Positions 18,442-26,416 of a stretch of 27,002 bases of DNA are shown in pieces. The position numbers and the translations under genes were made by a program. The DNA comes from Cytophagaceae bacterium UBA6715 (GTDB taxonomy: Bacteria; Bacteroidota; Bacteroidia; Cytophagales; Spirosomataceae): contig DKIP01000079.1 in the NCBI GenBank assembly GCA_002454335.1, forward strand, positions 1 through 27,002. The letters run 5' to 3'. The notes under the pieces are model-generated. The model saw nothing but the letters and a program-made list of their open reading frames with translations, was not told the DNA's origin and ran no database searches. How positions within the stretch are numbered: the first letter of the stretch is position 1; each line of letters starts with the position of its first letter.

Positions 18442-18648
18442 CTATTTCTTCGTTTCGTCTAATTCTTTGTTAATCTGATCTTTTACTTCATTTTTCGCAT
18501 CTTGGAACTCACGAATTCCTTTTCCAAGTCCACGCATCAATTCAGGTAACTTCTTGCCACCAAAAAACAACAAGATAGCTAGACCGATTAATAATAATTC
18601 ACCGCCACCTAAACCGTTTAAAAACAATAATATACTTGAGATGTTCAT
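18442..18648 (-). CDS. tatA: Twin-arginine translocase subunit TatA/TatE
   Basis: TatA multimers form the pore that moves folded proteins with twin-arginine signals across the inner membrane. The 68 residues have the family plan. A single N-terminal membrane helix (about 3-28, containing LGGGELLLIGLAILLFF) is followed by the hinge GGKKLPELMRGLGKGIREF (about 30-48) and a charged amphipathic tail ending in Lys-Lys. The KLPEL and GLGKGIREF elements are diagnostic. No tatC is present in the window. The gene is followed by a hairpin before gatA and is preceded by the YkvA-type gene after about 60 nt. Confidence 0.93.
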   Translation of the reverse strand: MNISSILLFLNGLGGGELLLIGLAILLFFGGKKLPELMRGLGKGIREFQDAKNEVKDQINKELDETKK

Positions 18649-18710
18649 TGTAGTCTAATTTTTAATTTTGTAAATATATTCAATAGTCATTAATATTCCT
18701 TATTCAGGCG

Positions 18711-19136
18711 TTAAACATTCACATGTTTTTCAAATTCATCTAATTCGTTTTTAATTGATTTCCCAACCCATAAAACAACGGCTAAATCATCTGTAAATCC
18801 TACAAAAGGTAAGACGTCTGGAATGAAATCAAAGGGCGATATAAAGTAAATTAATACGGCCACTATTTTAACTAACGTAATCGCAGGCAATTTCTTGTAT
18901 GTACCCGCAACATAAGCTTTAATTAATTCACTGAACAAGACAATATAGTGATTGAGAAGCTTGACAACCGATATATTACTTGTTGCTGCTATCTCCTGAA
19001 CCTTTACGAGTGATTTTTGGAGCAAACCCAATAATCCTAATTTATCCTTCATGAAAACCGCTTCCGCTTTATCCATGGCCTTCTGAAAATAATGCGAGGA
19101 AATAATCCGATCGATAAAACTTTTCTCTGTTCCCAT
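18711..19136 (-). CDS. YkvA/DUF1232 family membrane protein
   Basis: From the ATG at 19136 the product has 141 residues; an in-frame GTG lies two codons upstream. The diagnostic part is the hydrophobic segment near residues 88-120 containing SPFDFIPDVLPFVGFTDDLAVV, the DUF1232 core found in YkvA-like proteins. The N-terminal two thirds are helical and charged and precede one or two membrane-associated helices. The function of DUF1232 is not established. It is divergent from mdh with about 155 nt between them, and a candidate promoter lies immediately upstream. Confidence 0.85.
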   Translation of the reverse strand: MGTEKSFIDRIISSHYFQKAMDKAEAVFMKDKLGLLGLLQKSLVKVQEIAATSNISVVKLLNHYIVLFSELIKAYVAGTYKKLPAITLVKIVAVLIYFISPFDFIPDVLPFVGFTDDLAVVLWVGKSIKNELDEFEKHVNV

Positions 19137-19153
19137 ATTCACTAATTATTTCT

Positions 19154-19183
19154 TAAATATACTAAAATGCAACTAAAATCAAA
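19154..19183 (-). promoter_or_regulatory. Candidate promoter of the DUF1232 gene
   Basis: On the minus strand TTTG (19183-19180) is followed after 18 nt by TATATTTA (19161-19154), one base from the Bacteroidota -7 consensus TAnnTTTG. The implied transcription start falls a few bases before the ATG at 19136, which favours that start over the GTG at 19142. The same octamer TATATTTA occurs upstream of tatA (minus strand, 18678-18671), but without a -33 partner. Confidence 0.35.
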
Positions 19184-19245
19184 TCGGGTCTATCCTTGAA
19201 TAATATTGATTTTAAAAAGAACGTCGAAATTTGATGATTATGTCT

Positions 19246-19253
19246 TATTTTTG
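19246..19253 (+). promoter_or_regulatory. Candidate -7 promoter element of mdh
   Basis: TATTTTTG fits the Bacteroidota -7 consensus TAnnTTTG exactly and lies 38 nt before the mdh ATG. This gives an expected 5' leader of about 30 A-rich bases without a Shine-Dalgarno site. No good -33 TTTG is found at the right distance, so the call is tentative. Confidence 0.35.
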
Positions 19254-19291
19254 CAGCGATTTTAGTATAATCATTCCTAAAAATAAAAACA

Positions 19292-20227
19292 ATGAAAATC
19301 ACCGTAGTAGGAGCAGGTGCCGTAGGTGCAACTTGTGCTGACAACATCGCTAGAAAAGAATTAGCTGATGAATTAGTATTATTAGATATCAAAGAAGGTA
19401 TTGCTGAAGGTAAAACCCTTGATATGTTTCAAACGGCCTCTTTGTTAGGTTTTGATACCAAATTAGTAGGATCAACAAACGACTATTCAAAAACTGCCAA
19501 TTCAGACGTCGTAGTAATCACATCAGGTCTTCCTCGTAAACCAGGTATGACACGCGAAGAGTTAATCGGTGTAAATGCGGGTATCGTGAAGAGTGTTGTA
19601 GAAAACATCTTAAAATTCTCTAAAAACCCGATCATTGTGATCATTTCTAACCCAATGGATACAATGACTTACTTGGCGAAATCTGTAGCTGGTTTGGATA
19701 AGCACCGCATCATCGGTATGGGTGGTACATTGGATTCGGCTCGTTTCAAATGCTATTTAGCAAAAGCGATGGATGTTTCAATCAATGATATCCACGGAAC
19801 AGTAATCGGTGGTCACGGAGATACAACCATGATTCCATTGAAGCGTTTGGCAACTTATAACGGTGTACCCGTTAGCCAATTCTTAGATGCTGAAACTTTA
19901 GACAAAGTAGCAGCTGACACGATGGTGGGTGGTGCAACTTTAACAGGCTTATTAGGTACTTCTGCTTGGTATGCTCCAGGTGCTGCAGGTGCTGCTTTAG
20001 TTGAGGCAATCGTTCGCGACGAGAAAAAAATCATGTCTTGCTGCGTATCGCTTGACGGTGAATACGGTCAATCTGATATCTGCTTAGGCGTTCCTGTCGT
20101 TTTGGGCAAGAATGGTTGGGAGAAAATCGTTGATTACAAATTAACAGAAGACGAGCAAGCTGCTTTCAACAAATCTGCAGATGCTGTTCGTAACATGAAT
20201 TCCGTATTAGCGACTTTGTCTATCTAA
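19292..20227 (+). CDS. mdh: Malate dehydrogenase (NAD-dependent)
   Basis: This enzyme interconverts malate and oxaloacetate in the TCA cycle. The 311 residues belong to the LDH-like MDH group. The Rossmann motif is VVGAGAVGATCADN (5-18), with Asp32 at the NAD ribose position. GLPRKPGMTREE carries the substrate-loop arginines Arg82 and Arg88; Arg82 marks malate rather than lactate specificity. Asn120 (ISNPMDTMTY), Asp148 and Arg151 (LDSARF) and catalytic His175 (IGGHGDTTM) are all present. The gene stands alone between the divergent DUF1232 gene and a strong terminator. Its A-rich leader (AAAATAAAAACA before the ATG) is typical of well-expressed Bacteroidota genes. Confidence 0.96.
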   Translation: MKITVVGAGAVGATCADNIARKELADELVLLDIKEGIAEGKTLDMFQTASLLGFDTKLVGSTNDYSKTANSDVVVITSGLPRKPGMTREELIGVNAGIVKSVVENILKFSKNPIIVIISNPMDTMTYLAKSVAGLDKHRIIGMGGTLDSARFKCYLAKAMDVSINDIHGTVIGGHGDTTMIPLKRLATYNGVPVSQFLDAETLDKVAADTMVGGATLTGLLGTSAWYAPGAAGAALVEAIVRDEKKIMSCCVSLDGEYGQSDICLGVPVVLGKNGWEKIVDYKLTEDEQAAFNKSADAVRNMNSVLATLSI

Positions 20228-20247
20228 TATCGAATTATAATGCATGA

Positions 20248-20279
20248 AAAAGCCACCCATCAGCCGATGGGTGGCTTTT
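20248..20279. terminator. Bidirectional terminator between mdh and the MacB-like permease gene
   Basis: A perfect 14-bp stem (20248-20261 with 20266-20279) encloses a 4-base AGCC loop. The stem is GC-rich at its core (GCCACCC/GGGTGGC) and ends in AAAA/TTTT, so it can act on both strands. It lies 20 nt after the mdh stop and only 1 nt from the stop codon of the convergent permease gene. Confidence 0.88.
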
Positions 20280-20280
20280 A

Positions 20281-21525
20281 TTATTTCGATCGAATGGCCG
20301 TTACCGGATCCATCTTCGCGGCAACCCAGGCGGGAATGATTCCCGACAACACCCCAATAAAACTCGATATAAACAGTCCTTTAAAAACATTGGATGCTGA
20401 TAAAGTCAAAGGCAAAGCATCTTGTGGAATTAAAGTTATGAGTACGACTAAACCTATCCCAACAACACCTCCGATTAAACTCAAGAACACCGCCTCGAAC
20501 AAGAACTGATACAAAATCACATAATTCTTAGCACCCAAGGACTTCTGAATTCCAATGATATTGGTTCGCTCCTTCACGGACACAAACATAATGTTGGCGA
20601 TTCCAAAGCCACCGACCAACAAAGAGAACCCGGCAATAAGTGCTCCCGCAATATTTAATGCCGCAAAAATTCCATCAAAAAAGGCTTGTAATCCATCTAA
20701 GCGATTGACAGAAAAATTATCCTCTTGTTTCGGCTTAATGGATCGTAAACTACGCATCATACCCGTAATCTCACCCTCGAGAGCAGCTTGACCTTCGTCC
20801 GACTTAAATGCTTTTACCGCGATATCGGGTGCGGGCTTGTCTTTTTGGAATACGGCCGCAAAAGTTGTGTATGGAATAATCACCTTTTCATCCGGTGTTC
20901 CCCCAAAATTCAACATATCCTCCCCTTTTTTCTCGATTACACCAATCACTAGAAACTTAATCCCATTTACCTTAATGATCTCTCCTACTGCGGAACGTCC
21001 TTCCACCAAGGTCTCCGCCACGCGTGCTCCAATAATGCAAACAAATAAACCATTATCAGATTCTATTGGAAGAAAATAACGCCCATCTTGAATGGGGGTG
21101 CTCGTGATTTGATTATACTCATACGAAGCCCCCGTCATATTGGCATCAATACTGTTACTTCCCCGGGAAACATTCGCTGTCCGGCCGCCATCCATGATCG
21201 CGATAGCTTCCGCGTTTTCTAAATGATCTTTCAAATATTTAAATTCCGTGTATTTCATCTCCGGCCGATTCAAATATTTCCACCATGGATAATTATTTTG
21301 CATCAACCATGGCCATTTTCCTACATACAAAACGCCAGAACCCGCAAAGGAATCTATCTCTTTCCGAATCTTATTATTCAAAGAATCTACCGCCGTAAAT
21401 ACCGCAACTATCGCAAATATACCAACACTGACGCCCAAAAGCGATAATGTCGTACGCATCACATTCGACCGTAATGCCTGATAGGCAAACAAAAAACTCT
21501 CGTAAACTTGACGTAAAAAGAACAT
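20281..21525 (-). CDS. MacB/FtsX-family ABC transporter permease
   Basis: A 414-residue permease of the MacB type. One membrane helix lies near the N-terminus (about 24-46, after ALRSNVMRTTLSLLG). A large periplasmic domain (about 50-280, MacB_PCD-like) follows, then three C-terminal helices at about 288-315, 337-366 and 382-402. The conserved coupling segment VKERTNIIGIQKSLGAK (about 317-333) and the terminal MDPVTAIRSK are characteristic. Such proteins pair with a LolD/MacB-type ATPase and often with a membrane-fusion protein, using ATP for mechanotransmission rather than classic transport. Neither partner is adjacent here, so they must be encoded elsewhere. The substrate is unknown. Confidence 0.88.
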   Translation of the reverse strand: MFFLRQVYESFLFAYQALRSNVMRTTLSLLGVSVGIFAIVAVFTAVDSLNNKIRKEIDSFAGSGVLYVGKWPWLMQNNYPWWKYLNRPEMKYTEFKYLKDHLENAEAIAIMDGGRTANVSRGSNSIDANMTGASYEYNQITSTPIQDGRYFLPIESDNGLFVCIIGARVAETLVEGRSAVGEIIKVNGIKFLVIGVIEKKGEDMLNFGGTPDEKVIIPYTTFAAVFQKDKPAPDIAVKAFKSDEGQAALEGEITGMMRSLRSIKPKQEDNFSVNRLDGLQAFFDGIFAALNIAGALIAGFSLLVGGFGIANIMFVSVKERTNIIGIQKSLGAKNYVILYQFLFEAVFLSLIGGVVGIGLVVLITLIPQDALPLTLSASNVFKGLFISSFIGVLSGIIPAWVAAKMDPVTAIRSK

Positions 21526-21542
21526 AGATTTCAGTTTGAATT

Positions 21543-21550
21543 CAAATTTA
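21543..21550 (-). promoter_or_regulatory. Candidate -7 element upstream of the MacB-like permease gene
   Basis: TAAATTTG on the minus strand matches TAnnTTTG exactly and lies 17 nt before the permease ATG at 21525. No clear -33 TTTG is seen at the usual distance. The rest of the 139-nt divergent gap to 21665 shows no other clear element; TATGTTGG at 21615-21622 on the plus strand is only a weak match for the dehydrogenase gene. Confidence 0.3.
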
Positions 21551-21664
21551 CAATTAATAACGAAAGGAATTCGCTCATTCGGATGAATTGCAGATCAGAA
21601 ACTTTAAATGGTTATATGTTGGTAAGATTGGATTTCGTAATTTTAAAATTCAATACGTAGATAC

Positions 21665-24622
21665 ATGCATTGGAGTAAGCGGGACATCGAGCAATTAAGC
21701 ATTCATTTTGAAGGAGAACTCTTTATCAATGACTCGCAAACTAGTCGGATGACCAAACGATTATACGCGACAGACGCCTCCGTCTATGAAGTAAAACCAA
21801 TAGCCGTTGCTATTCCTTCCAATTCCAAAGACATTAAGCGGCTCATACAATTTGCGGCGAATCACAAATCAAATATCATCCCACGCGGGGCTGGCACTTC
21901 CCTTGCAGGACAAGTTGTAGGCAATGGTATTGTTATGGAAATATCGGCCAAAATGGCTAAAATTATCCAATTGAATAAAAAAGAACAGAGTGTTTGGGTG
22001 GAACCAGGCATCATACGTGACGATTTAAATAAACATTTAGCTCCGGCGGAATTATTCTTTGGCCCTGAAACGTCTACGGCAAATCGCGCGTTAATTGGAG
22101 GAATGATCGGTAACAATTCCTCCGGATTACATTCCATTGTTTGGGGATCAACTCGTGATCATTTAATAGAAACCCGAGCTTGGTTATCAGATGGAACCGA
22201 AATTCATACAGAACCGCTTAGTTTAGAAGCGTTTTATAAAAAAACGACACTTACCAACTTAGAAGGCACGATTTACCGAGAGCTACACAGAATCCTCAAT
22301 AATCCCGAGATTCAATCCTTAATTAGAAATTCATTTCCCAAGCCCGAAATCAAACGGAGAAACACAGGATATGCACTCGACGCACTTATTGAGATGCAAC
22401 CCTTTAACCCTGAAGGTAAACCGTTTAATCTTTCCGCGCTTTTAGCTGGATCAGAAGGTACATTAGCGGTTGTTCATGCAGCCAAACTTAACCTTCTGAA
22501 TAAACCCGAGCCGTTTGTTGGCCTACTTTGTTTACACTGCAATAGCTTACAGGATTCGCTAAACGCGAATATTTTAGCATTACAATCCAATCCAACGGCA
22601 TCCGAATTAGTGGATGATTTTATCCTGTCATTTACGGAGAATCACCCCAATTTCAAAGATGATCGTAGCTTTATTGAAGGAAAACCTGCCGCCATATTGA
22701 TGGTTGAATTTCGAGCAAATAGTCAAGATGAATTAGATAAGAAAATCACATCTTGTATTACATCAATTCAAGCAGCTAAACTAGCTTATGCCTTCCCGAT
22801 CTTATATGGTGATGAAATCAGCAAAGGATGGGATATCCGAAAAGCAGGTTTAGGACTTATTCGTAACCAAATCGGGCTTGAACAACCCGTAAATCTCATT
22901 GAAGATTGTGCCGTTGCACCGAGCGACCTACCTGCGTATGTCGCAGACATTCAAGCTTTATTGGCGAAACATGAAGTTCAGGCTGCCTATTATGCCCATG
23001 CCGGAGCAGGTGAATTACACATTGAACCCTTTTTAGATATTCATAGCCCGGAAGGGAAAACCTTGTTTCGGAAACTGCTGACAGAAACTGTCGAAATTCT
23101 AAAAAAATACAAAGGTTCACTCAGTGGAGAACATGGTGATGGCCGACTAAGAGGTGAATTCATCCCGCAAATTATGGGCGATGAGATCTACCAATTGTTC
23201 GTTGAAATCAAACAATTGTTTGATCCACAAAACATTCTAAATCCAGGCAAAATTGTTCATTCTCCTCCGATGGATGAAGCTTTTCGTCAAAAGAAAAATC
23301 AGGAGGCCACAAACTATTATTTCCATTATCCAGAAACAGAAAGTCCCTTAGGCCTCGCTGGAAAATGCTCGGGTTCAGGGGATTGCAAAAAAACAGCATT
23401 GACCGGCGGAACCATGTGTCCCAGTTTCATGGCTAGCCAAAAAGAAAAAGATAGTACGCGGGGAAGAGCAAACATATTACGCCAACTCATCACAGAAAGC
23501 GGTTCTGAGGCATATTCCAATCCAGAATTACTTGAAGTATTAGACCTATGCCTTTCCTGCAAAGGTTGTCAAACTGAATGTCCATCCGGTGTAGATATGG
23601 CCAAATTAAAGGCTGAAACACTCCAACAACATTATGACAATCAAGGGATTCCTTGGAGAACGAAAATGGTCGGCCATTTTCCAATTCTCCAAAAAATCGC
23701 TAGTTACTTTGCACCCCTCTATAACTTAGCGATCAACTTTCCAGGGAGCTCTATCCTATTAAAAAGTGCGATGGGATTCTCTTGGAACCGAAGCCTTCCT
23801 GAAGTACATTTCACGAGTTTAGTGTCATGGCATAAACATTATAGCAAACGGATTAACCAAGACCAATTCGAAAAAGGATATGTGTATTTGTTTGCAGATG
23901 AATTCACCAATTACAATGAGGTTGAATTAGGCAAAAAGACTGTATTACTTTTAAATGAATTAGGTTACGGTGTTAAAATTCCTAATCAAATCATTTCCGG
24001 AAGAACCTATATTTCCAAGGGAATGCTTGCCTTTGCCAAAAAATTAGCCAATACCAATGTCCAAGCATTAACAGCTATTGTGTCGGCGGAACACCCCTTC
24101 ATCGGAATCGAACCAAGCGCCATTTTGAGCTTTCGAGATGAAATTCCAAATTTGGTCAATGAAGAACTGCGCGAAAAAGCATTGAAATTAAAAGCTAATT
24201 GCCTTTTAGTCGACGAGTTTCTGTTACAAGAAATCAAATCTAAACGCATAACATCGAATCAATTCACGGATAAACAGGAAAAAATCGTATTACACGGGCA
24301 TTGCCACCAGAAATCCATTGCAGGAATTAGTAGTACCCGACAAGTTTTGAACTTTCCGGCCAACTATGAGGTCGAACTGTTACCCACGGGATGCTGTGGC
24401 ATGGCGGGCTCGTTTGGCTATGAGAAAAAGCATTATAAATTATCCCAACAAATTGCCAAATTAGTCCTATACCCTCGCCTATTGGAGGCTAAAAGTAAAA
24501 CGATTATCGCCATGAACGGGACATCTTGTCGGCACCAAATCAAAGATGGCATCGACAAAGAAGGTTTCCACACGGCGGAAATTATGTACCAAGCACTTGC
24601 TCAAAAGACCCTAAAACCATGA
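21665..24622 (+). CDS. FAD-binding and iron-sulfur 2-hydroxyacid dehydrogenase (GlcD/GlpC fusion, YdiJ-like)
   Basis: A 985-residue flavo-iron-sulfur oxidoreductase, likely oxidising a D-2-hydroxyacid (D-lactate, D-2-hydroxyglutarate or glycolate) and passing electrons on. Residues from about 40 to 270 form the PCMH-type FAD domain (PRGAGTSLAGQ 73-83; GGMIGNNSSG 145-154). The FAD-oxidase C domain follows to about 530, with YYAHAGAGELHIEP (442-455) and SGEHGDGRLRGEF (487-499). An Fe-S region has Cys568, Cys574 and Cys585, then CLSCKGCQTECP (Cys629, 632, 635, 639). A C-terminal CCG-type domain carries HGHCHQKS (877-884) and CCGMAGSFGYE (910-920). Length and order match E. coli YdiJ. The exact substrate cannot be read from the sequence. 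It overlaps the next gene by ATGA. Confidence 0.88.
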   Translation: MHWSKRDIEQLSIHFEGELFINDSQTSRMTKRLYATDASVYEVKPIAVAIPSNSKDIKRLIQFAANHKSNIIPRGAGTSLAGQVVGNGIVMEISAKMAKIIQLNKKEQSVWVEPGIIRDDLNKHLAPAELFFGPETSTANRALIGGMIGNNSSGLHSIVWGSTRDHLIETRAWLSDGTEIHTEPLSLEAFYKKTTLTNLEGTIYRELHRILNNPEIQSLIRNSFPKPEIKRRNTGYALDALIEMQPFNPEGKPFNLSALLAGSEGTLAVVHAAKLNLLNKPEPFVGLLCLHCNSLQDSLNANILALQSNPTASELVDDFILSFTENHPNFKDDRSFIEGKPAAILMVEFRANSQDELDKKITSCITSIQAAKLAYAFPILYGDEISKGWDIRKAGLGLIRNQIGLEQPVNLIEDCAVAPSDLPAYVADIQALLAKHEVQAAYYAHAGAGELHIEPFLDIHSPEGKTLFRKLLTETVEILKKYKGSLSGEHGDGRLRGEFIPQIMGDEIYQLFVEIKQLFDPQNILNPGKIVHSPPMDEAFRQKKNQEATNYYFHYPETESPLGLAGKCSGSGDCKKTALTGGTMCPSFMASQKEKDSTRGRANILRQLITESGSEAYSNPELLEVLDLCLSCKGCQTECPSGVDMAKLKAETLQQHYDNQGIPWRTKMVGHFPILQKIASYFAPLYNLAINFPGSSILLKSAMGFSWNRSLPEVHFTSLVSWHKHYSKRINQDQFEKGYVYLFADEFTNYNEVELGKKTVLLLNELGYGVKIPNQIISGRTYISKGMLAFAKKLANTNVQALTAIVSAEHPFIGIEPSAILSFRDEIPNLVNEELREKALKLKANCLLVDEFLLQEIKSKRITSNQFTDKQEKIVLHGHCHQKSIAGISSTRQVLNFPANYEVELLPTGCCGMAGSFGYEKKHYKLSQQIAKLVLYPRLLEAKSKTIIAMNGTSCRHQIKDGIDKEGFHTAEIMYQALAQKTLKP

Positions 24623-24915
24623 TCCAATACAACATTTCCATATTTGTTGAGAACAAAATCGAAGACCAAGCCATCAAAGCCCTAACAAAACATATCGTTC
24701 CGGAATTAAATGCTTGGGATTTTATTGAACAAGCATATGTTTTTGAAATCAGTTCCCATCAGGAGCCTGATTCGAAAGGCTTTTCAGTACAATGCTTGAT
24801 TTCTCAATCCGAAGAAGCCAGAAAAGAAGCCATTGAAAGTTTAATTTCCAATTTCTTTTTAGCGGAATTCCCGAACCAATTTGTCTATTTCCCTAGCCAA
24901 TTAAAGCGACTTTAA
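24619..24915 (+). CDS. DUF4286 family protein
   Basis: A 98-residue cytosolic protein. The start is the ATG at 24619, which overlaps the stop of the dehydrogenase gene as ATGA and indicates translational coupling. A longer in-frame reading from 24526 would lie inside that gene and is rejected. The N-terminus MIQYNISIFVENKIEDQAIKAL, followed by a HIVPELNAWDFIEQA-like helix and a final FPNQFVYFPSQL strand, fits the small DUF4286 family of Bacteroidota, which has a ferredoxin-like pattern and no known function. Its stop shares the bases TTAA with the stop of the convergent ung gene. Confidence 0.75.
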   Translation: MIQYNISIFVENKIEDQAIKALTKHIVPELNAWDFIEQAYVFEISSHQEPDSKGFSVQCLISQSEEARKEAIESLISNFFLAEFPNQFVYFPSQLKRL

Positions 24916-25598
24916 GCCCAGCGAATGGGTTCCATTCCTTGAGAAACCAAGAATTCGTTCGTTTGAGAAAAGGGTTTTGAGCCAAACCATCCGCCGCGAT
25001 TAGCTGATAAAGGCGATGGATGCGCGGACTTGATAACACAATGCCTACGCTCATCAATCAAAGACGTAAATCCTTGAGCATGATTACCCCAAAATATAAA
25101 GACAATTGGACTATCTTTCCTATTGAGCACTGAAAGGACTGCTTTTGCGAAAATAGGCCACCCCATTGCTACATGTGATCCTGCCTCCCCTGCCCTTACA
25201 GTTAATGAGGTATTTAAAAGTAATACACCTTGTCGAGCCCAATCACTCAAATCACCAGAAGAACGCATCAGACCTAAATCTTGAAACAATTCCTTAAAAA
25301 TGTTCTTTAATGAAGGTGGAAGTGAAACACCCGGCGGTACCGAAAAACTTAAGCCATGTGCCTGACCTGGCCCATGATAGGGATCTTGACCCAAAATAAC
25401 CACCCGTGTTTTTTGGTATGAACATAGATTAAACGCCTCGAATAAGTGAGATGCACTGGGGTAAACAATTTCATTTTGATAGGCATCCAGGACTTTCACC
25501 GAAAGCTTTTCAAAATTTTCGGATTGAAATGTAGATTTCAAGACCGATTTCCAATCATTCTGCAGTAAATCCTGTAATTTTAACTCTACATTTGCCAT
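24912..25598 (-). CDS. ung: Uracil-DNA glycosylase (family 1)
   Basis: Ung removes uracil from DNA to start base-excision repair. From the ATG at 25598 the protein has 228 residues, the family norm; a GTG four codons upstream (25610) is less likely. The catalytic water-activating aspartate is in ILGQDPYHGPGQAHGLSFSV (Asp72). Also visible are the uracil-binding LLLNTSLTV (126-134) and the minor-groove intercalation loop with catalytic histidine, SAHPSPLSANRGGWFG (His193). The start lies only 12 nt from the divergent apaG start, so the promoter must lie within apaG coding sequence or be very compact. Confidence 0.95.
   Translation of the reverse strand: MANVELKLQDLLQNDWKSVLKSTFQSENFEKLSVKVLDAYQNEIVYPSASHLFEAFNLCSYQKTRVVILGQDPYHGPGQAHGLSFSVPPGVSLPPSLKNIFKELFQDLGLMRSSGDLSDWARQGVLLLNTSLTVRAGEAGSHVAMGWPIFAKAVLSVLNRKDSPIVFIFWGNHAQGFTSLIDERRHCVIKSAHPSPLSANRGGWFGSKPFSQTNEFLVSQGMEPIRWA
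25587..25594 (+). promoter_or_regulatory. Candidate -7 element of apaG inside the ung start region
   Basis: TACATTTG is an exact TAnnTTTG match placed 16 nt before the apaG ATG. It overlaps codons 2-4 of ung on the other strand. Transcription from it would give a leader of about 10 nt. No strong -33 TTTG is seen at the standard distance. Confidence 0.4.
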
Positions 25599-25610
25599 AG
25601 CATCAAACAC

Positions 25611-25997
25611 ATGTCTCCCTTAAATACACATGAAATTTCCATCGAGGTCATTGTAACCCACATCCCTGATATGGAAATCCAAAAACCGTATCAATACTTC
25701 TTTAGCTACCAAATTACAATCTTAAATCGGTCCACACAACCCGTACAGCTCGTAAGTCGCTATTGGCTCATCATGGATGGAGGTTTACATGAGGAAACAG
25801 TGAAAGGATTAGGCGTAGTAGGCCAACAACCCATCTTGGAACCAAATACTTCATTTACATATACTTCGGGCTGTCCGCTGATGTCAGAATTTGGTAAAAT
25901 GAGCGGATACTATACTTTTCTAAATTTAAATTCACAGGAAACATTTCAGGTTGAAATCCCTGCCTTTTCACTCACAACAATATTTGCACAAAACTAA
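25611..25997 (+). CDS. apaG: ApaG/DUF525 domain protein
   Basis: A 128-residue protein made of one ApaG domain, an immunoglobulin/fibronectin-III-like beta sandwich. The FSYQITILNRSTQPVQLVSRYWLIMDG segment (about 30-56), the VKGLGVVGQQPILEPNTSFTYTSGCPL block (about 63-89) and the closing GYYTFLN...FQVEIPAFSL strand pair are diagnostic. The usual start-proximal VTQ..I..V pattern is replaced by MSPLNTHEISIEVIV, but the length is normal. ApaG domains bind phosphate compounds in some proteins, and the cellular role is poorly defined. Its TAA overlaps the next ATG by one base (TAATG), so the next gene is translationally coupled. Confidence 0.9.
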   Translation: MSPLNTHEISIEVIVTHIPDMEIQKPYQYFFSYQITILNRSTQPVQLVSRYWLIMDGGLHEETVKGLGVVGQQPILEPNTSFTYTSGCPLMSEFGKMSGYYTFLNLNSQETFQVEIPAFSLTTIFAQN

Positions 25998-26416
25998 TGT
26001 TCCAACGATTCGCATTTAATTGGAAAGCACAAACCGCACATGGATTACATTCTCCATTTGTTTTTGACCTATACACGCAGGTGATTGATCCAGTATACCA
26101 ACAAAATCCTAGCGATATTCAAGAAGCAATGATTCATGGCATCGGTAAACATTTAAAAATAGCCGCAGGTAAAATTCAGGTTATTGATTTTAAGATATTA
26201 CGAGATCAGGATATCCCTAGCATAGAGGCATTCATGCAGGAAAAAGACCATTTACTTTTTTGTTTAAACATTAGATATTCGGATGAATCTTTGCAAAAAT
26301 GGTCATTGATAGCAGCAATGCCACAAGCAATCCACAGCATTGAATTGTTTGAAATGGGGATTATTTCCTTAAATACCATCGCGCCCAAACAGCATTTCTT
26401 TCTCAAGAAGTCATAA
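25997..26416 (+). CDS. Shrunken methyltransferase-like protein lacking the SAM-binding core
   Basis: A 139-residue protein whose two ends resemble a class I SAM-dependent methyltransferase family of Bacteroidota, normally about 240-260 residues long. The N-terminus has the family mark HGLHSPFVFDLYTQVI (15-30). The C-terminus has HSIELFEMGIISLN...PKQHFFLK, like the closing strands of the full-length proteins. Between them, residues of about 45-80 lack any glycine-rich SAM motif. The segment that should read like LDDIHW is LCLNIRY. The gene may be a decayed or repurposed methyltransferase; its reading frame is intact and it is coupled to apaG by a one-base overlap. The family link rests on my recognition of the ends and needs a profile search. 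Confidence 0.5.
   Translation: MFQRFAFNWKAQTAHGLHSPFVFDLYTQVIDPVYQQNPSDIQEAMIHGIGKHLKIAAGKIQVIDFKILRDQDIPSIEAFMQEKDHLLFCLNIRYSDESLQKWSLIAAMPQAIHSIELFEMGIISLNTIAPKQHFFLKKS

Noticed and set aside
24526..24618. N-terminal extension of the DUF4286 protein
   Set aside because: The extension lies inside the dehydrogenase coding sequence and reads as random out-of-frame residues; the ATGA overlap start fits the family.
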